A stretch of DNA of 36,568 nt, from contig JAEUUV010000170.1 of assembly GCA_016787285.1 (NCBI GenBank), positions 1-36,568 of the forward strand, read 5' to 3'. This DNA comes from Saprospiraceae bacterium (GTDB lineage: Bacteria; Bacteroidota; Bacteroidia; Chitinophagales; Saprospiraceae). This document shows, piece after piece, positions 26,405 through 35,227 of this stretch. Both the position numbers and the translations under genes were made by a program. How positions within the stretch are numbered: the stretch's first letter is position 1; each line of letters begins with the position of its first letter. The notes beneath the pieces are model-generated. The model did not search any database. It was not told the origin of the DNA and was given only the letters and a program-made list of their open reading frames with translations.

Positions 26405-27304
26405 ATGTCTTACCCGTCCAAACTGCTTCTGTTCGGTGAATACCTGCTCCTGCTGGGCGCCCGTGCGCTGGCCCTGCCTGTGCCGTTTTTTTCGGGACAA
26501 TGGGCCTGGCGCGAAACGGGCCAACCCGATGTCCGGCGCGAACAGTTGCTGAAATTTGCCAACAGCCTGGAGTTGAAGTCCGTACCAGGCTTAGACTATG
26601 ACGCCTTCCGTCACGATGTCGGCGGCGGCCTCCATTTCCGCTCCGACATTCCGGTGGGCTATGGCCTGGGAAGTTCGGGCGCCCTATGTGCCGGCGTGTA
26701 CGACCGCTATTCCCGGGAAAAAACTACGAATCTGAGCGAACTGAAAGCGGTGTTTGCCCGCATGGAAAGTCATTTTCACGGGCAAAGTTCGGGCATAGAC
26801 CCGCTGACGAGTTGCCTGAACCGCCCCTTGCTGATCGCCAACCGCGACGAAGTAACTTTTTTTGAAGCACAACCCTGGCCGGAAACACCGCCCGCAGTTT
26901 TCCTGCTCGACTCCGGTCAACCGCGCCGCACGGGGCCGCTGGTACAGTGGTTTCTGGAAAAAAGTCGGGAGGCGGATTTTTTGGCCCGCCTGCACGGCGA
27001 GATGCTGCCCGCACACGAATCGTTGCTTTCGGCTTGGCAAAGCGGCGACGATGTGCGGTTCTGGCCGGCGTTGCAGCAGGTGTCGGCATTCCAGTTGGAA
27101 CATATGCCGCCGATGATTCCGGAACATTTGCGTTCGGTTTGGGAGCGCGGTCTTCGGAGCGGCGATTTTGTGCTAAAAATTTGCGGCGCCGGCGGCGGCG
27201 GGTTCGTACTTGGCTTTGCCCGAAACGCCAGTACCGTCACTGAAAATCTATCTGAGTTTACCCTCGTTTTTCCTTTTTCGCGACATGACCTGGTGGAAAA
27301 ATAA
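26405..27304 (+). CDS. GHMP kinase, probably mevalonate kinase
   Basis: Encodes 299 residues from the ATG at 26405; the TTG 18 bases upstream is disfavoured because it falls at the predicted transcription start. GHMP fold: KLLLFGEYLLLLGARALALP at the N-terminus, the ATP-binding glycine motif PVGYGLGSSGALCAG, a central HGQSSGIDP segment and the C-terminal KICGAGGGGFVLGF. Short mevalonate-kinase homologues with the same FGEY start are typical of Bacteroidota, which make isoprenoids by the mevalonate pathway; substrate assignment to mevalonate is by this family resemblance. Its end overlaps the permease start by 20 bases, so the two are probably co-translated. Confidence 0.82.
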   Translation: MSYPSKLLLFGEYLLLLGARALALPVPFFSGQWAWRETGQPDVRREQLLKFANSLELKSVPGLDYDAFRHDVGGGLHFRSDIPVGYGLGSSGALCAGVYDRYSREKTTNLSELKAVFARMESHFHGQSSGIDPLTSCLNRPLLIANRDEVTFFEAQPWPETPPAVFLLDSGQPRRTGPLVQWFLEKSREADFLARLHGEMLPAHESLLSAWQSGDDVRFWPALQQVSAFQLEHMPPMIPEHLRSVWERGLRSGDFVLKICGAGGGGFVLGFARNASTVTENLSEFTLVFPFSRHDLVEK

Positions 27305-28511
27305 ACAACTCCGCCCGGCTCTCTGGCTTTTGGGTTTGCTCGTCGTAGTAGCATTGGCTCGGGATATTCTCGCCAATGGGAGGCCGCTTTACTGCCAAAT
27401 CCGGGGCGAGTCGTTTTTTCCGGCCCTGCATGACCCGGACAAGCCCTTTGGCAACCCGGTTCTGGACAGTATCCGTGCTGAATTTCGCTGGCGCCTGTAC
27501 CCGTATGATGCAGCTGTGTTTGCCCCCATTCCGTTTTCTCCCGGCGAACTGCCTACCCGTCCCGACACCACCGTGCGGCAAGCAGTGCCGGGTAGCCTGC
27601 ATCCAGCCGGCGGTGAGCGCCGGTTCCGGCATTGGCTGGGCACCGACAGCCGGGGGTACGACGTGGCCGCCGGCATGATCGGCGGGGCGCGCGTGGCTTT
27701 GCTCACCGGGTCCATCGCCATGAGCATTGCCTTCGCCATTGGTCTGGCCTTCGGGGCTATTGCCGGCTACTGGGGCGACGGGCGCCTGAAAATCCGACGT
27801 GGACAACTCATTTTTGCGCTTGCCGGATTGCCCGTTTCCTGGTTTTATGCCGACGCCGTGTTGCATTTTTTGCCCGACACAAGCAGTGTGGGTGCCCGGT
27901 GGGCGCTCAGTCTGCTGATAGCCGGAGTGGTGTTTGCCGGGTTTGTTTTTATCGGGAAATGGCTCCGCCGATGGGCGTATTTTGCCGGTCCGGTAACCAT
28001 ACCTGCCGACCTGCTGCTGATGCGACTGGCCGAGGTGTTCACCTCCATTCCGGGCTTGTTGGCCATTGTGGCCTTTGCGGCCATGCTGCGCCACCAGGGC
28101 CAAACCCTCTGGGCCATGACCGCGCTCATCGGGGCGTTCAGTTGGCCGGGCGTGGCGCTGTTCATTCGGGCGGAATTGTTACGCATCCGCGAAATGGAGT
28201 ACATCACCGCCGCCCGGGGGATGGGCCTGTCCGAATGGCGCATTCTGCTCCGGCATGCCCTGCCCAATGCCTTGCGCCCGGCGTACACAATTTTTGCGTT
28301 CGGGGTGGCCGGGGCTATTTTGCTGGAGGCTTCGCTGTCCTTTTTCGGTTACGGCGACCACAATCTCGTGGGCGCTACCTGGGGCAGCCTGCTGCAAAAC
28401 GCCCGCAGCAGCCCCCAACTCTGGTGGATCAGCCTGCCGCCCGGACTGGCGATTTGCCTGACAATTCTGGCGTTGCATGTAGTGGGTGAGGCGATGAGCG
28501 AACGTGGCTGA
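27285..28511 (+). CDS. ABC transporter permease, OppC/DppC type
   Basis: Encodes 408 residues from the ATG at 27285. One N-terminal membrane helix (LWLLGLLVVVALARDIL) is followed by a periplasmic insert of about 110 residues (to HWLGTDSRGYDV, the usual GTDxxGRD-like motif before the core), then five more hydrophobic segments. The permease loop that docks on the ATPase is clear: YITAARGMGLSEWRILLRHALPN. The C-terminal part FGVAGAILLEASLSFFGYG and TWGSLLQNA is typical of OppC, the inner permease for peptides or nickel. The loop between the second and fourth core helices carries an extra hydrophobic stretch (SLLIAGVVFAGFVFIGKW) that lengthens the protein. No ATPase, second permease or binding protein is nearby. 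Confidence 0.88.
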   Translation: MTWWKNKQLRPALWLLGLLVVVALARDILANGRPLYCQIRGESFFPALHDPDKPFGNPVLDSIRAEFRWRLYPYDAAVFAPIPFSPGELPTRPDTTVRQAVPGSLHPAGGERRFRHWLGTDSRGYDVAAGMIGGARVALLTGSIAMSIAFAIGLAFGAIAGYWGDGRLKIRRGQLIFALAGLPVSWFYADAVLHFLPDTSSVGARWALSLLIAGVVFAGFVFIGKWLRRWAYFAGPVTIPADLLLMRLAEVFTSIPGLLAIVAFAAMLRHQGQTLWAMTALIGAFSWPGVALFIRAELLRIREMEYITAARGMGLSEWRILLRHALPNALRPAYTIFAFGVAGAILLEASLSFFGYGDHNLVGATWGSLLQNARSSPQLWWISLPPGLAICLTILALHVVGEAMSERG

Positions 28512-28609
28512 TTTTTTTTATCCGGAACAGGGTAACAAAATCAGCGCCGGTCGGATACCGGAGAAATTCAACACAAATTCTCCGGTTCATCATCAAAAAC
28601 AACACTGTT
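28512..28609. other. Leader hairpin before the lipoprotein gene
   Basis: This 98-base gap holds a perfect 8-base inverted repeat, CCGGAGAA (28558-28565) and TTCTCCGG (28578-28585), with a 12-base loop. It is not followed by a T-run, so it is more likely an mRNA stem or operator than a strong terminator. No consensus promoter was seen. Confidence 0.45.
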
Positions 28610-29698
28610 ATGAAAAAGCACTCAATTCCCGGTTTCGCCCTGATTCTGACCATTTCCGCCCTCTCCATATTTTCCTGCACCAAAAGCGACGTGACAGAGG
28701 TTCCTGATGTGACCGTCAAGGACGCTCCCGCTATTCCGGATGGAAACCGCATTATTATCCACTTCGGCACCTCCACGTACAGAGGTTGCATGTACTCTTT
28801 CAGCAACTGTATCTGGATCGGCTGGGATACGAAACTGACCAACTTCATGGGAGCGCCTGCGCTTCAATTTGGAAAGGGCGACGACGCCCAACAGTACTTC
28901 GGACAATATTTTCCGCTTACCGGCGACTACGCCCTCACCAAGGAAGAAGCACAGGAACTGGGCCTGCAAGCCCAGGTTATTCCCGCCGGTTTTTATCCCA
29001 TGCGGGACGCTGCAAGCGGTTTGGAAACAGGAAAGCAACTTGTTTCTTTCAACCCGGAATCCCGGCAAACCGTGGCTGCTTTGGTCAACCCGAACAACCC
29101 GCAGGACAATATCGGCCAACTCCACAACCTCGCCGTGCAGGTAGTGCTGCACGAAAACCGGCAAGCCCTTGCAGCGCTGGGCAACGACTCGAAAGCCGCA
29201 CAAAAACTGTTGACTGAAAAAACTGCACAATTCCTCGCCAATGCCGAACTGCCTGTGAACGCCGCCGACATGCAGCGCGCCAACACGCTCGACCTAAACC
29301 GGGATTTTGGCGATTACCTGGCCCGACTGGAAGAGACCCGCCTGAGTGCCGGCGACAAAAACGTGCTGCGCGGGCTGTTTAGCCAAGCCGCCACCATGCC
29401 GGTGCGTACTCCCGAAGAGTTGAGCAAGTTTGTGCAATACATGACCGCCTACGAAAACGAACTGACCGCCGGCGCCCGCCTCAACAACCCAAAAGTGGTG
29501 CTTTCGATGATCTCCGTGCTCAAGTACAGCCGGTACTACTGGTTCTGGAAGTCCATCTCCTCCCCCGAACCCGGCCTGAGCGACGTTCAATCGGCAAGCA
29601 TCCCCGATTGGGTGTGGGCCGACGTGATCGGCCTCGAACTTGGCGGCCCGATCGTATCTGCCGTGGCTTCGGCAGCAGTTTATCTGGACAAACGCTAA
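28610..29698 (+). CDS. Lipoprotein of unknown function
   Basis: Encodes 362 residues. The N-terminus is a lipoprotein signal: MKKHS, a hydrophobic stretch and the lipobox LSIFSC, with acylation at C23; the next residues are TKSD. I recognise no domain after it. The mature part has a small cysteine pair near the start (GCMYSFSNC), then a mostly helical, charged body rich in A, L, N and E (about 150-320), and a hydrophobic C-terminus (GGPIVSAVASAAVYLDKR). It runs convergently into the PorU2-like gene with 17 bases between stops. Probably envelope-anchored; no role can be assigned. Confidence 0.85.
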   Translation: MKKHSIPGFALILTISALSIFSCTKSDVTEVPDVTVKDAPAIPDGNRIIIHFGTSTYRGCMYSFSNCIWIGWDTKLTNFMGAPALQFGKGDDAQQYFGQYFPLTGDYALTKEEAQELGLQAQVIPAGFYPMRDAASGLETGKQLVSFNPESRQTVAALVNPNNPQDNIGQLHNLAVQVVLHENRQALAALGNDSKAAQKLLTEKTAQFLANAELPVNAADMQRANTLDLNRDFGDYLARLEETRLSAGDKNVLRGLFSQAATMPVRTPEELSKFVQYMTAYENELTAGARLNNPKVVLSMISVLKYSRYYWFWKSISSPEPGLSDVQSASIPDWVWADVIGLELGGPIVSAVASAAVYLDKR

Positions 29699-29715
29699 GA
29701 GTACGCGGGAGAGGT

Positions 29716-32700
29716 TCACCGCATCAACACCATCTTCCCTACCCCACCCCGGAAGTACCCATCAGCCGACGGATTTTCGAACAACTCAAAATCGGATCCG
29801 TCGGCTTTTTTGGCTGTTACCCGGTACAAGTACGTTCCGTTAGCCAACTGATCGCCGAACTGATCGCGGCCATCCCAGCAAAACTCACTGGCATGTGTGC
29901 CGGGCAACAACGGGCCAAACTCCGCCTCGGTAACTTCGCGCACCACGCGTCCGCTCACGGTCATAATCCGGAGTCTGAAATGTCGCGGCGCCTCCGAGCC
30001 GGTGAGCGTGTAGTAAAAACAAGTACGCGTCGAAAACGGATTCGGGTAGTTCAGCAGATTGGACAGCGCCGAGCGGGTGATAACCCGGAAATTGACCGAG
30101 TAGTCCAGCGAACCGGATACATTACCCGTCACGTCCCGACCGTTCACCAGCAACCGGTACACGCCGTCTTCCGTGAACGCGGGCCGCCACTCTAACCGCG
30201 CGCGATTTTTGCCCGGCAGGTTGGCCGCATCGGCGGGAATGAACAGCACCGCCGGGTCGCTGAACGACAGCGGGTGCACCTTCCCGTCCGGCCCGACCCA
30301 GCGCAGGGAGAACACCGAGGTGTCCGCCATAGCCAAAAACCGGTTCTCGTCTTTCAGCGTGACCACAATGACCGGCTGCGGCGACACGATGTCGCCGTCC
30401 AGGATGTGCAGGCCGTCAAAAGTCACGTCGAGCAGAGGGTTGCGCACATCGCGGGCCACCCAGATGTCGCGCAGCAGGGTATTGTTGAAATGGTAGTGCT
30501 CGGGCTGATCGCCGGCGGGATTGGCCTCCACCAGCAAACGATGCCGACCCGTGCCGGCACGGGTGTCGAACGGCACTTCGGCGTGCAGCGTATCGCCCGG
30601 AGGCAGGGTTCGGAATCGGCGGAAATTGTCCTGTCCTACCCCACCCTCGTTTTCCAAACGCACCCGCACCAGCAGGCTGTCGAACGCGGCTTCCGACACA
30701 TTGGCGAAGGCCACGGCCACGCGCCCGGGTTCGCCCTGCTGGAGGGTGTCTTTTTGCAAGTCGAACAAGGCCACCGGGTTCAAAGCCCCCTCGGGAATCG
30801 GGTCGTACAGCACGCGCAGGTAGCGCGGCTGCGTAGCCGTGCGGGCGAGGGTGTCGCGCGCGGCATAGCGGAGTTTCAGCATGGGGAACTGCCCGGCATC
30901 AAGGTCCGACAGCCCGCGTTCGAACGTGTTTTCCAGGGAAAACAGCAGCGTATCGGCCAAACCCTCCCGCACTGCCAGCACGGACAACACCGCTTCGTCG
31001 GAAGGGTCATCGAACGCCGTGCGGCTCCAGTACAGGTTTTTCCAGGCTCGCACCGGCCCGATGGGCGGCGTTTCAAACTGGCCCACCGACCACTTGGCCA
31101 GGAAAGACCGCCGCAGGTTCAGCACCGAGTCAATCTGGAAAACAATGGTATCTACCGCCTCGAAAGCGGGGTTGTTTTTTTGATAAATTAACCCGTAGGG
31201 GCTGGGGCCGGTGGTGTAGTCCACCAGGGCGCGGGCCTCCCGGGCGCCTTGCGCCTCCAGCAGTTGGAACAGGTTTTTTCCGTAGGTAACCGAGTCCGCC
31301 GCCCAGCGCCGGGGTGCGTAGCCGAGCGTATCGTTCCAAGGGTGCAGCGCCAGAAAGCCGACGATGGAATTGTCGGGAATGACGTTTTCCATGAAGTTCA
31401 TCAGTGCCACCCGCTGCAACGAATCCTGCGTGTTGAACGAAAAAAACGATTTCACGCGGGTCGGGTGCGCGTTGTAGGTGCTGTTCGGCGGATTCGGGAT
31501 GAAGTGCCCCGTGTTCGGGTCTTGGAGCATGAGCGCCACCCCGTTCGTCAGACCTTGCCCGTTGAAGCCGGCATCGCCGAAAAAGCCCTCGTAGTAGGCG
31601 TTTTGCATGCCGGGAAACTTGTCGCGGTTGCGGTAGGCCACGTTCATGGTCAGGAAACCCGCATTGTCCACAAACTCCAGCGAGCGGCTGCTGTCCCGCG
31701 CTTCGAGGTTGATAAAATCGCCCTTGGCCCACTGCCCGAAGTGCGACTGGTTCCAGCCGGGAGCGCTGGCGGGCAGGTACACGAACGAGCGCTGCCGCCA
31801 GGGAATTTGCCCGTTCACAAGGCTGTCGCGCCCGATGCGCCAGTAGTACACCGTGCTGTCGTGCAACGCTACCGGCGGCTGCCAACGCAGCAAACCGCCC
31901 GCCTGAACGACCTCGCCGATCTGTCGGAACGGACTGTCGAAGGTTTCCAGCGTGTCCAACTCGAACAGGTAGCGCATGGGAGCGGCGTTGGGATTTAGCG
32001 TGGACGCCCAGAGCACCGGCGAGCTGCCCCGCACGATGCCGTAGTTTTCGGGGGCAATGGGCTGCACGTCGTCGGCAAACACGAACAGCGGCAAGCCGGG
32101 CACACCGGAGGCGTCTTCGAGCATGTTGTTGAATTGAGCCGCCTGGGGCTGTTCCGGCAGGATTTTATCCGGATCAAGGGCAACCAACATGCGGTTTTGC
32201 CCCACCAGACTGCCTGCCGTAGGCAGGTCGAAAGCCAATTTTTTCCGGAATGCAGGCGCCTCCGCGGAATCGGTCAGGCGGATCCGCAGGGTATCGTTAG
32301 GCAGGCGTTGCTCGATCCGGAAGGGCAATTGGCCGCCCGTGTTTTCGCCGATGTTCGCTACCTCGAATTCCATGCGCACGGTCGGCTGCTCCAGGCTGAC
32401 CGGGTTGGGATCGAAGCGCACGGATTGGTTGTCCACCACATAGTCGGGGCCGTCGTACTGGTGCAGCCGCAGCGCCGGGTCGCCCTGCAACAGGTTCTGG
32501 TGCAGCAGCGCAGCCATGGCCGGGTAGCCGGTTTGCGCGTAGTCGGCCACTGTGTTGGCCATGATTTCGCCGATGGATTTGCCGTAATCCTCCCCGCCGA
32601 GGCGCTCGTAGTACCGCCGCCCGAAGGTGTGCAGGGCATCGGCAAAACTGAAATTGACGGACGCAAAATAGGCAATGGCCCCGCGCTCGGGCGCCAGCAC

Positions 32701-34743
32701 AAACTGCTCGCCGATGCCCGGTTGTGGCGCCGAACAAAGGCCCGAAAAACAGCCCATGATCATCATCAGCGGGTAGCGGCCCTTGTTGTGGTACACCGCC
32801 GGCGCGCCGATGTCGAAATCCACCGCCTGCGGGGACGAGTGTCCGAAAATCATCCAGACCGACACGCCGCCATTCAGCAGGTCGAGCATTTGTTCGTAAC
32901 TTGACAGTTGAATCGGGTCGTTGGAGGTTTTGTAAAATGTATGCACGTCGGCGCCCATGCGGCCGGTGGCGATTTCGTCGGCCATGCTCTGCGTGTAGTT
33001 GCGGATGTACGCCGCCTCGCCGGCCAGGCCGCCGCTGTTGTGGATCACGCGTTTCATCCAGGCCTTGCCTGCAAGGGTTTGGGGGGCGGTGGCTCGGGTC
33101 TGTTCGTGCTCGATTACTTTGTCGAGGTAGACCCGGATGTCCGAGGGTTTGGACACCGCAAGGCGCCCGACCGGAATCAGCGGCGCTGACAGTCGTTTTT
33201 CGCGCATGACCAGCAACTGGTCGGCGCCCGGGCTGCCATAAGTAGGCACGAAAAAGAGCGAGTCGGTCAGGGCATTTTGCACCTCGGGCCGGCGGAAGCG
33301 GTCGTAGTCCAGTCCCTTGCCGATGAGCAGCAGGTGGCGTGGTGGCGCGGGCCATTTTTTGCAAATAAACTGCACGAAATTGCGCACTGCCAGCGGGTGG
33401 TAGCGCACGCCGTAGGCAAACTGCTCGTAGAGTTCGTGTACGTCCACCACCGTCACCGTGTGGCTGCCGCCCTCGGTGCTGCGGCGGTAATCGGCATAGG
33501 CGGCCACGTGGTCGGCGCCGCCGACTGTGGGGTCTTGAAACAACGCCGAATTGGACAGGATGACATAGTCGGCGGAGTCGGCGCGGTAGTCCCGGAACTG
33601 CACGGGCTGCACCGCAGCCACCGTTCGGATGCCGCTCACGGGATTGGCGAGCCACAGGCGCCGGTCTTTGAACACGGGCGGCAGCACGACTTTCACCAAG
33701 CCGCCCTGCACGGTCGTTTCGTAGCGCCGGTGGTTGACCAAATCGTAGAGCACCGGCGCGCCGCCGCCGGTATTGAACGCCGCGATCTCGAGATATTTCG
33801 GTTCGGCGGGCAGGTCGAGAAAAAACTCGGCGGTGGAGGCAAACTCGAAATCGAACAGGCGCGGGTAGCGAATGAACACGCCCGCCGTGCTGTGGCGGTC
33901 GTTCGAGCCGATGGCGGAGGCGAGCCGCACTTTGGTTTCGGGCAGCAGCAGCGAGGCTGGTATGGTGAGGTTGTGCTGCACCACGCGCCAGTTGGAAAAC
34001 TGGTCTTCGGCCAGGAGGCTGTCGTTGACCGTCAGGCGCTGCCGGTGTTCGCCGAGGCTACAGGCGTAGCGCGTGCTGAGCCGCGCATCCGGCCCGCCCG
34101 CGAGCAGTTTTTTCAGGGAAATATTCACGCTGAAATCGCTCATCTCGAAGGTACCGAAGCCCTCGCCGTTGAACCAGGAGTACATCACCTCGCTGCTGAT
34201 GCGGCGTTTGAACAGGGCGTTGTTGTATGTGTAGCCCGCCACCGACCAGCACCAGGGTTCGGCGGGCGGCGGATTGCCGAGGTCGTTGGCCACGGACTCG
34301 TAGCGCAGGGGCGGCGTGCCGGGTTCCCACACGAGGTAGTACGCCGCAGTGTCGTTGAACAGGCTGTACCAGGGGTTCAGGTTGTCGGCATCGGGATTGT
34401 CGAAGAGGTGGCGGTCCAGCGCGTCGCGGTTTTTTTCGCCGAAAAACTCCACGAAATCCTGCGGGCCGAGCGGGCCGGCGGTGCTGGTAAACAGCGGTTC
34501 CTGTTGGCCGTAGCGGTACAGCCGAAACTCGGCGGCAGGCGCGCTGCCCACCGGGAAACCCGCGTCGGCCAGCGCCTGGTACGGGATGCGGTACACGCCG
34601 TCGTCGGCGACCCGGATTTTGTAGTAGGTTTTGGCGTGGTCTATCCACTCGTTGCCGTACAGGGTGTCCGTGCCGTTCCACATCTGGGCGGAGGCGGGGA
34701 GAGCGGGCAGGAGGAGGAGCGCCAGGAGTCGGATTTTGCGCAT
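29716..34743 (-). CDS. porU2: PorU2-type C25 (gingipain-fold) protein, probable T9SS sortase paralogue
   Basis: Encodes 1675 residues with a signal peptide (LLALLLLPALPASAQ, cut near residue 19). The N-terminal region (GVYRIPYQALADAGFPVG, FRLYRYGQQEPLF) is the PorU-family beta domain. The C25 cysteine protease core follows, with the catalytic histidine H635 (IFGHSSPQA) and cysteine C665 (MGCFSGLC) both intact. After it come long beta-sandwich repeats, and the end (about 1580-1675) is an FlgD-like/T9SS-type Ig domain: NYPNPFS, then FRLRIMTVSGRVV, WDGRDQFGDQLANGTYLYRV. PorU removes sorting tails and attaches T9SS cargo to surface lipopolysaccharide; PorU2 is a widespread paralogue of less clear role. 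The neighbours are not T9SS core genes. Confidence 0.88.
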   Translation of the reverse strand: MRKIRLLALLLLPALPASAQMWNGTDTLYGNEWIDHAKTYYKIRVADDGVYRIPYQALADAGFPVGSAPAAEFRLYRYGQQEPLFTSTAGPLGPQDFVEFFGEKNRDALDRHLFDNPDADNLNPWYSLFNDTAAYYLVWEPGTPPLRYESVANDLGNPPPAEPWCWSVAGYTYNNALFKRRISSEVMYSWFNGEGFGTFEMSDFSVNISLKKLLAGGPDARLSTRYACSLGEHRQRLTVNDSLLAEDQFSNWRVVQHNLTIPASLLLPETKVRLASAIGSNDRHSTAGVFIRYPRLFDFEFASTAEFFLDLPAEPKYLEIAAFNTGGGAPVLYDLVNHRRYETTVQGGLVKVVLPPVFKDRRLWLANPVSGIRTVAAVQPVQFRDYRADSADYVILSNSALFQDPTVGGADHVAAYADYRRSTEGGSHTVTVVDVHELYEQFAYGVRYHPLAVRNFVQFICKKWPAPPRHLLLIGKGLDYDRFRRPEVQNALTDSLFFVPTYGSPGADQLLVMREKRLSAPLIPVGRLAVSKPSDIRVYLDKVIEHEQTRATAPQTLAGKAWMKRVIHNSGGLAGEAAYIRNYTQSMADEIATGRMGADVHTFYKTSNDPIQLSSYEQMLDLLNGGVSVWMIFGHSSPQAVDFDIGAPAVYHNKGRYPLMMIMGCFSGLCSAPQPGIGEQFVLAPERGAIAYFASVNFSFADALHTFGRRYYERLGGEDYGKSIGEIMANTVADYAQTGYPAMAALLHQNLLQGDPALRLHQYDGPDYVVDNQSVRFDPNPVSLEQPTVRMEFEVANIGENTGGQLPFRIEQRLPNDTLRIRLTDSAEAPAFRKKLAFDLPTAGSLVGQNRMLVALDPDKILPEQPQAAQFNNMLEDASGVPGLPLFVFADDVQPIAPENYGIVRGSSPVLWASTLNPNAAPMRYLFELDTLETFDSPFRQIGEVVQAGGLLRWQPPVALHDSTVYYWRIGRDSLVNGQIPWRQRSFVYLPASAPGWNQSHFGQWAKGDFINLEARDSSRSLEFVDNAGFLTMNVAYRNRDKFPGMQNAYYEGFFGDAGFNGQGLTNGVALMLQDPNTGHFIPNPPNSTYNAHPTRVKSFFSFNTQDSLQRVALMNFMENVIPDNSIVGFLALHPWNDTLGYAPRRWAADSVTYGKNLFQLLEAQGAREARALVDYTTGPSPYGLIYQKNNPAFEAVDTIVFQIDSVLNLRRSFLAKWSVGQFETPPIGPVRAWKNLYWSRTAFDDPSDEAVLSVLAVREGLADTLLFSLENTFERGLSDLDAGQFPMLKLRYAARDTLARTATQPRYLRVLYDPIPEGALNPVALFDLQKDTLQQGEPGRVAVAFANVSEAAFDSLLVRVRLENEGGVGQDNFRRFRTLPPGDTLHAEVPFDTRAGTGRHRLLVEANPAGDQPEHYHFNNTLLRDIWVARDVRNPLLDVTFDGLHILDGDIVSPQPVIVVTLKDENRFLAMADTSVFSLRWVGPDGKVHPLSFSDPAVLFIPADAANLPGKNRARLEWRPAFTEDGVYRLLVNGRDVTGNVSGSLDYSVNFRVITRSALSNLLNYPNPFSTRTCFYYTLTGSEAPRHFRLRIMTVSGRVVREVTEAEFGPLLPGTHASEFCWDGRDQFGDQLANGTYLYRVTAKKADGSDFELFENPSADGYFRGGVGKMVLMR

Positions 34744-34769
34744 GGGTCGGGCCGGTTTGGGCGGCTGTG

Positions 34770-34777
34770 CAAAAGTA
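34770..34777 (-). promoter_or_regulatory. Promoter -7 element of the PorU2-like gene
   Basis: TACTTTTG on the minus strand fits TAnnTTTG exactly and lies 26 bases before the ATG at 34743. The nearest upstream TTTG (34806-34803) is 25 bases away, longer than normal, and the spacer contains a strong hairpin. Confidence 0.4.
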
Positions 34778-34786
34778 CACAGGGAA

Positions 34787-34802
34787 CGCGGGCTTCAGCC
34801 CG
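34787..34802. repeat. Short GC-rich palindrome (REP-like)
   Basis: GCGGGC-TTCA-GCCCGC is a 6-base perfect stem with a tetranucleotide loop, sitting in the promoter region of the PorU2-like gene. No T-run follows on either strand, so it is not a standard terminator. It has the form of small interspersed palindromes, but only this copy was noticed in the window. Confidence 0.4.
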
Positions 34803-34887
34803 CAAAATACCCTCGGTGACGACAATGGCAGTTCCGAGGGGAGAAATCTTTGTCCTGTGCCAGGATGGTGCGCACCGCTATATTCCC

Positions 34888-34895
34888 TATTTTTG
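34888..34895 (+). promoter_or_regulatory. Promoter -7 element of the Rpn remnant
   Basis: TATTTTTG fits TAnnTTTG exactly, 17 bases before the ATG at 34913. No clear -33 TTTG was found at 19-21 bases upstream. It supports 34913 as the start rather than the upstream in-frame start at 34850. Confidence 0.35.
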
Positions 34896-34912
34896 CAGGA
34901 AAATATACTTCG

Positions 34913-35227
34913 ATGGCGCTCCAGGACAAGTACATCAACCCGTTTACGGATTTTGGTTTCAAACTTTTCGAGGCGGCCGAGATCGCCAAATTCACCCCAG
35001 ATGACAAGGTCAAGTACGAAGAGAGCCTAAAGTACTACCGGGATTTGAAAAACGTAGTGGACACCTCTTTTGATGAAGGCAAGGCGGAAGGCAAGGCGGA
35101 AGGCAAAGCAGAAGGCAAGGCAGAAGGCAAGGCAGAGATCGCTCGCCAGATGAAAGCAGCAGGTGAGCCGATTGAAAAAATCGTTCGATTTACCGGCTTG
35201 AGTGCGGAGGAGATTGGGAGGATGTGA
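34913..35227 (+). pseudogene. Internally deleted Rpn/PD-(D/E)XK transposase-family remnant
   Basis: Encodes 104 residues against about 300 in the intact family. The N-terminus YINPFTDFGFKLF is the standard start of Bacteroidota Rpn-type (recombination-promoting nuclease, putative transposase) proteins. It then passes directly to what is normally the C-terminal third: AEIAKFTPDDKVKYEESLKYYRDLKNVVDTSFDEG. The catalytic PD-(D/E)XK core between them is missing, so the product cannot be an active nuclease. The frame is nevertheless intact across the join. After DEG come five GKAE units, then AEIARQMKAAGEPIEKIVRFTGLSAEEI, the usual helix-turn-helix-like tail of the family. A short protein may still be made. 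Confidence 0.8.
35078..35137 (+). repeat. Five tandem 12-base units encoding GKAE
   Basis: Five in-frame copies of a 12-base unit (GGC AAG GCG GAA and close variants) encode five GKAE repeats inside the Rpn remnant. Units differ only at third positions (AAG/AAA, GCG/GCA, GAA/GAG). Such arrays are common in the C-terminal part of Rpn proteins and can change copy number by slippage without breaking the frame. Confidence 0.9.

Noticed and set aside
32297-33655. A 452-codon minus-strand ORF in another frame of the PorU2-like gene
   Set aside because: Arginine/proline/glycine-rich shadow of the same coding strand; no recognisable features.
33277-35004. A 575-codon plus-strand ORF opposite the PorU2-like gene
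   Set aside because: It lies antisense to a gene with intact signal peptide, catalytic residues and C-terminal domain. Its translation is valine/histidine/arginine-rich with no domain, typical of GC-rich antisense shadows.
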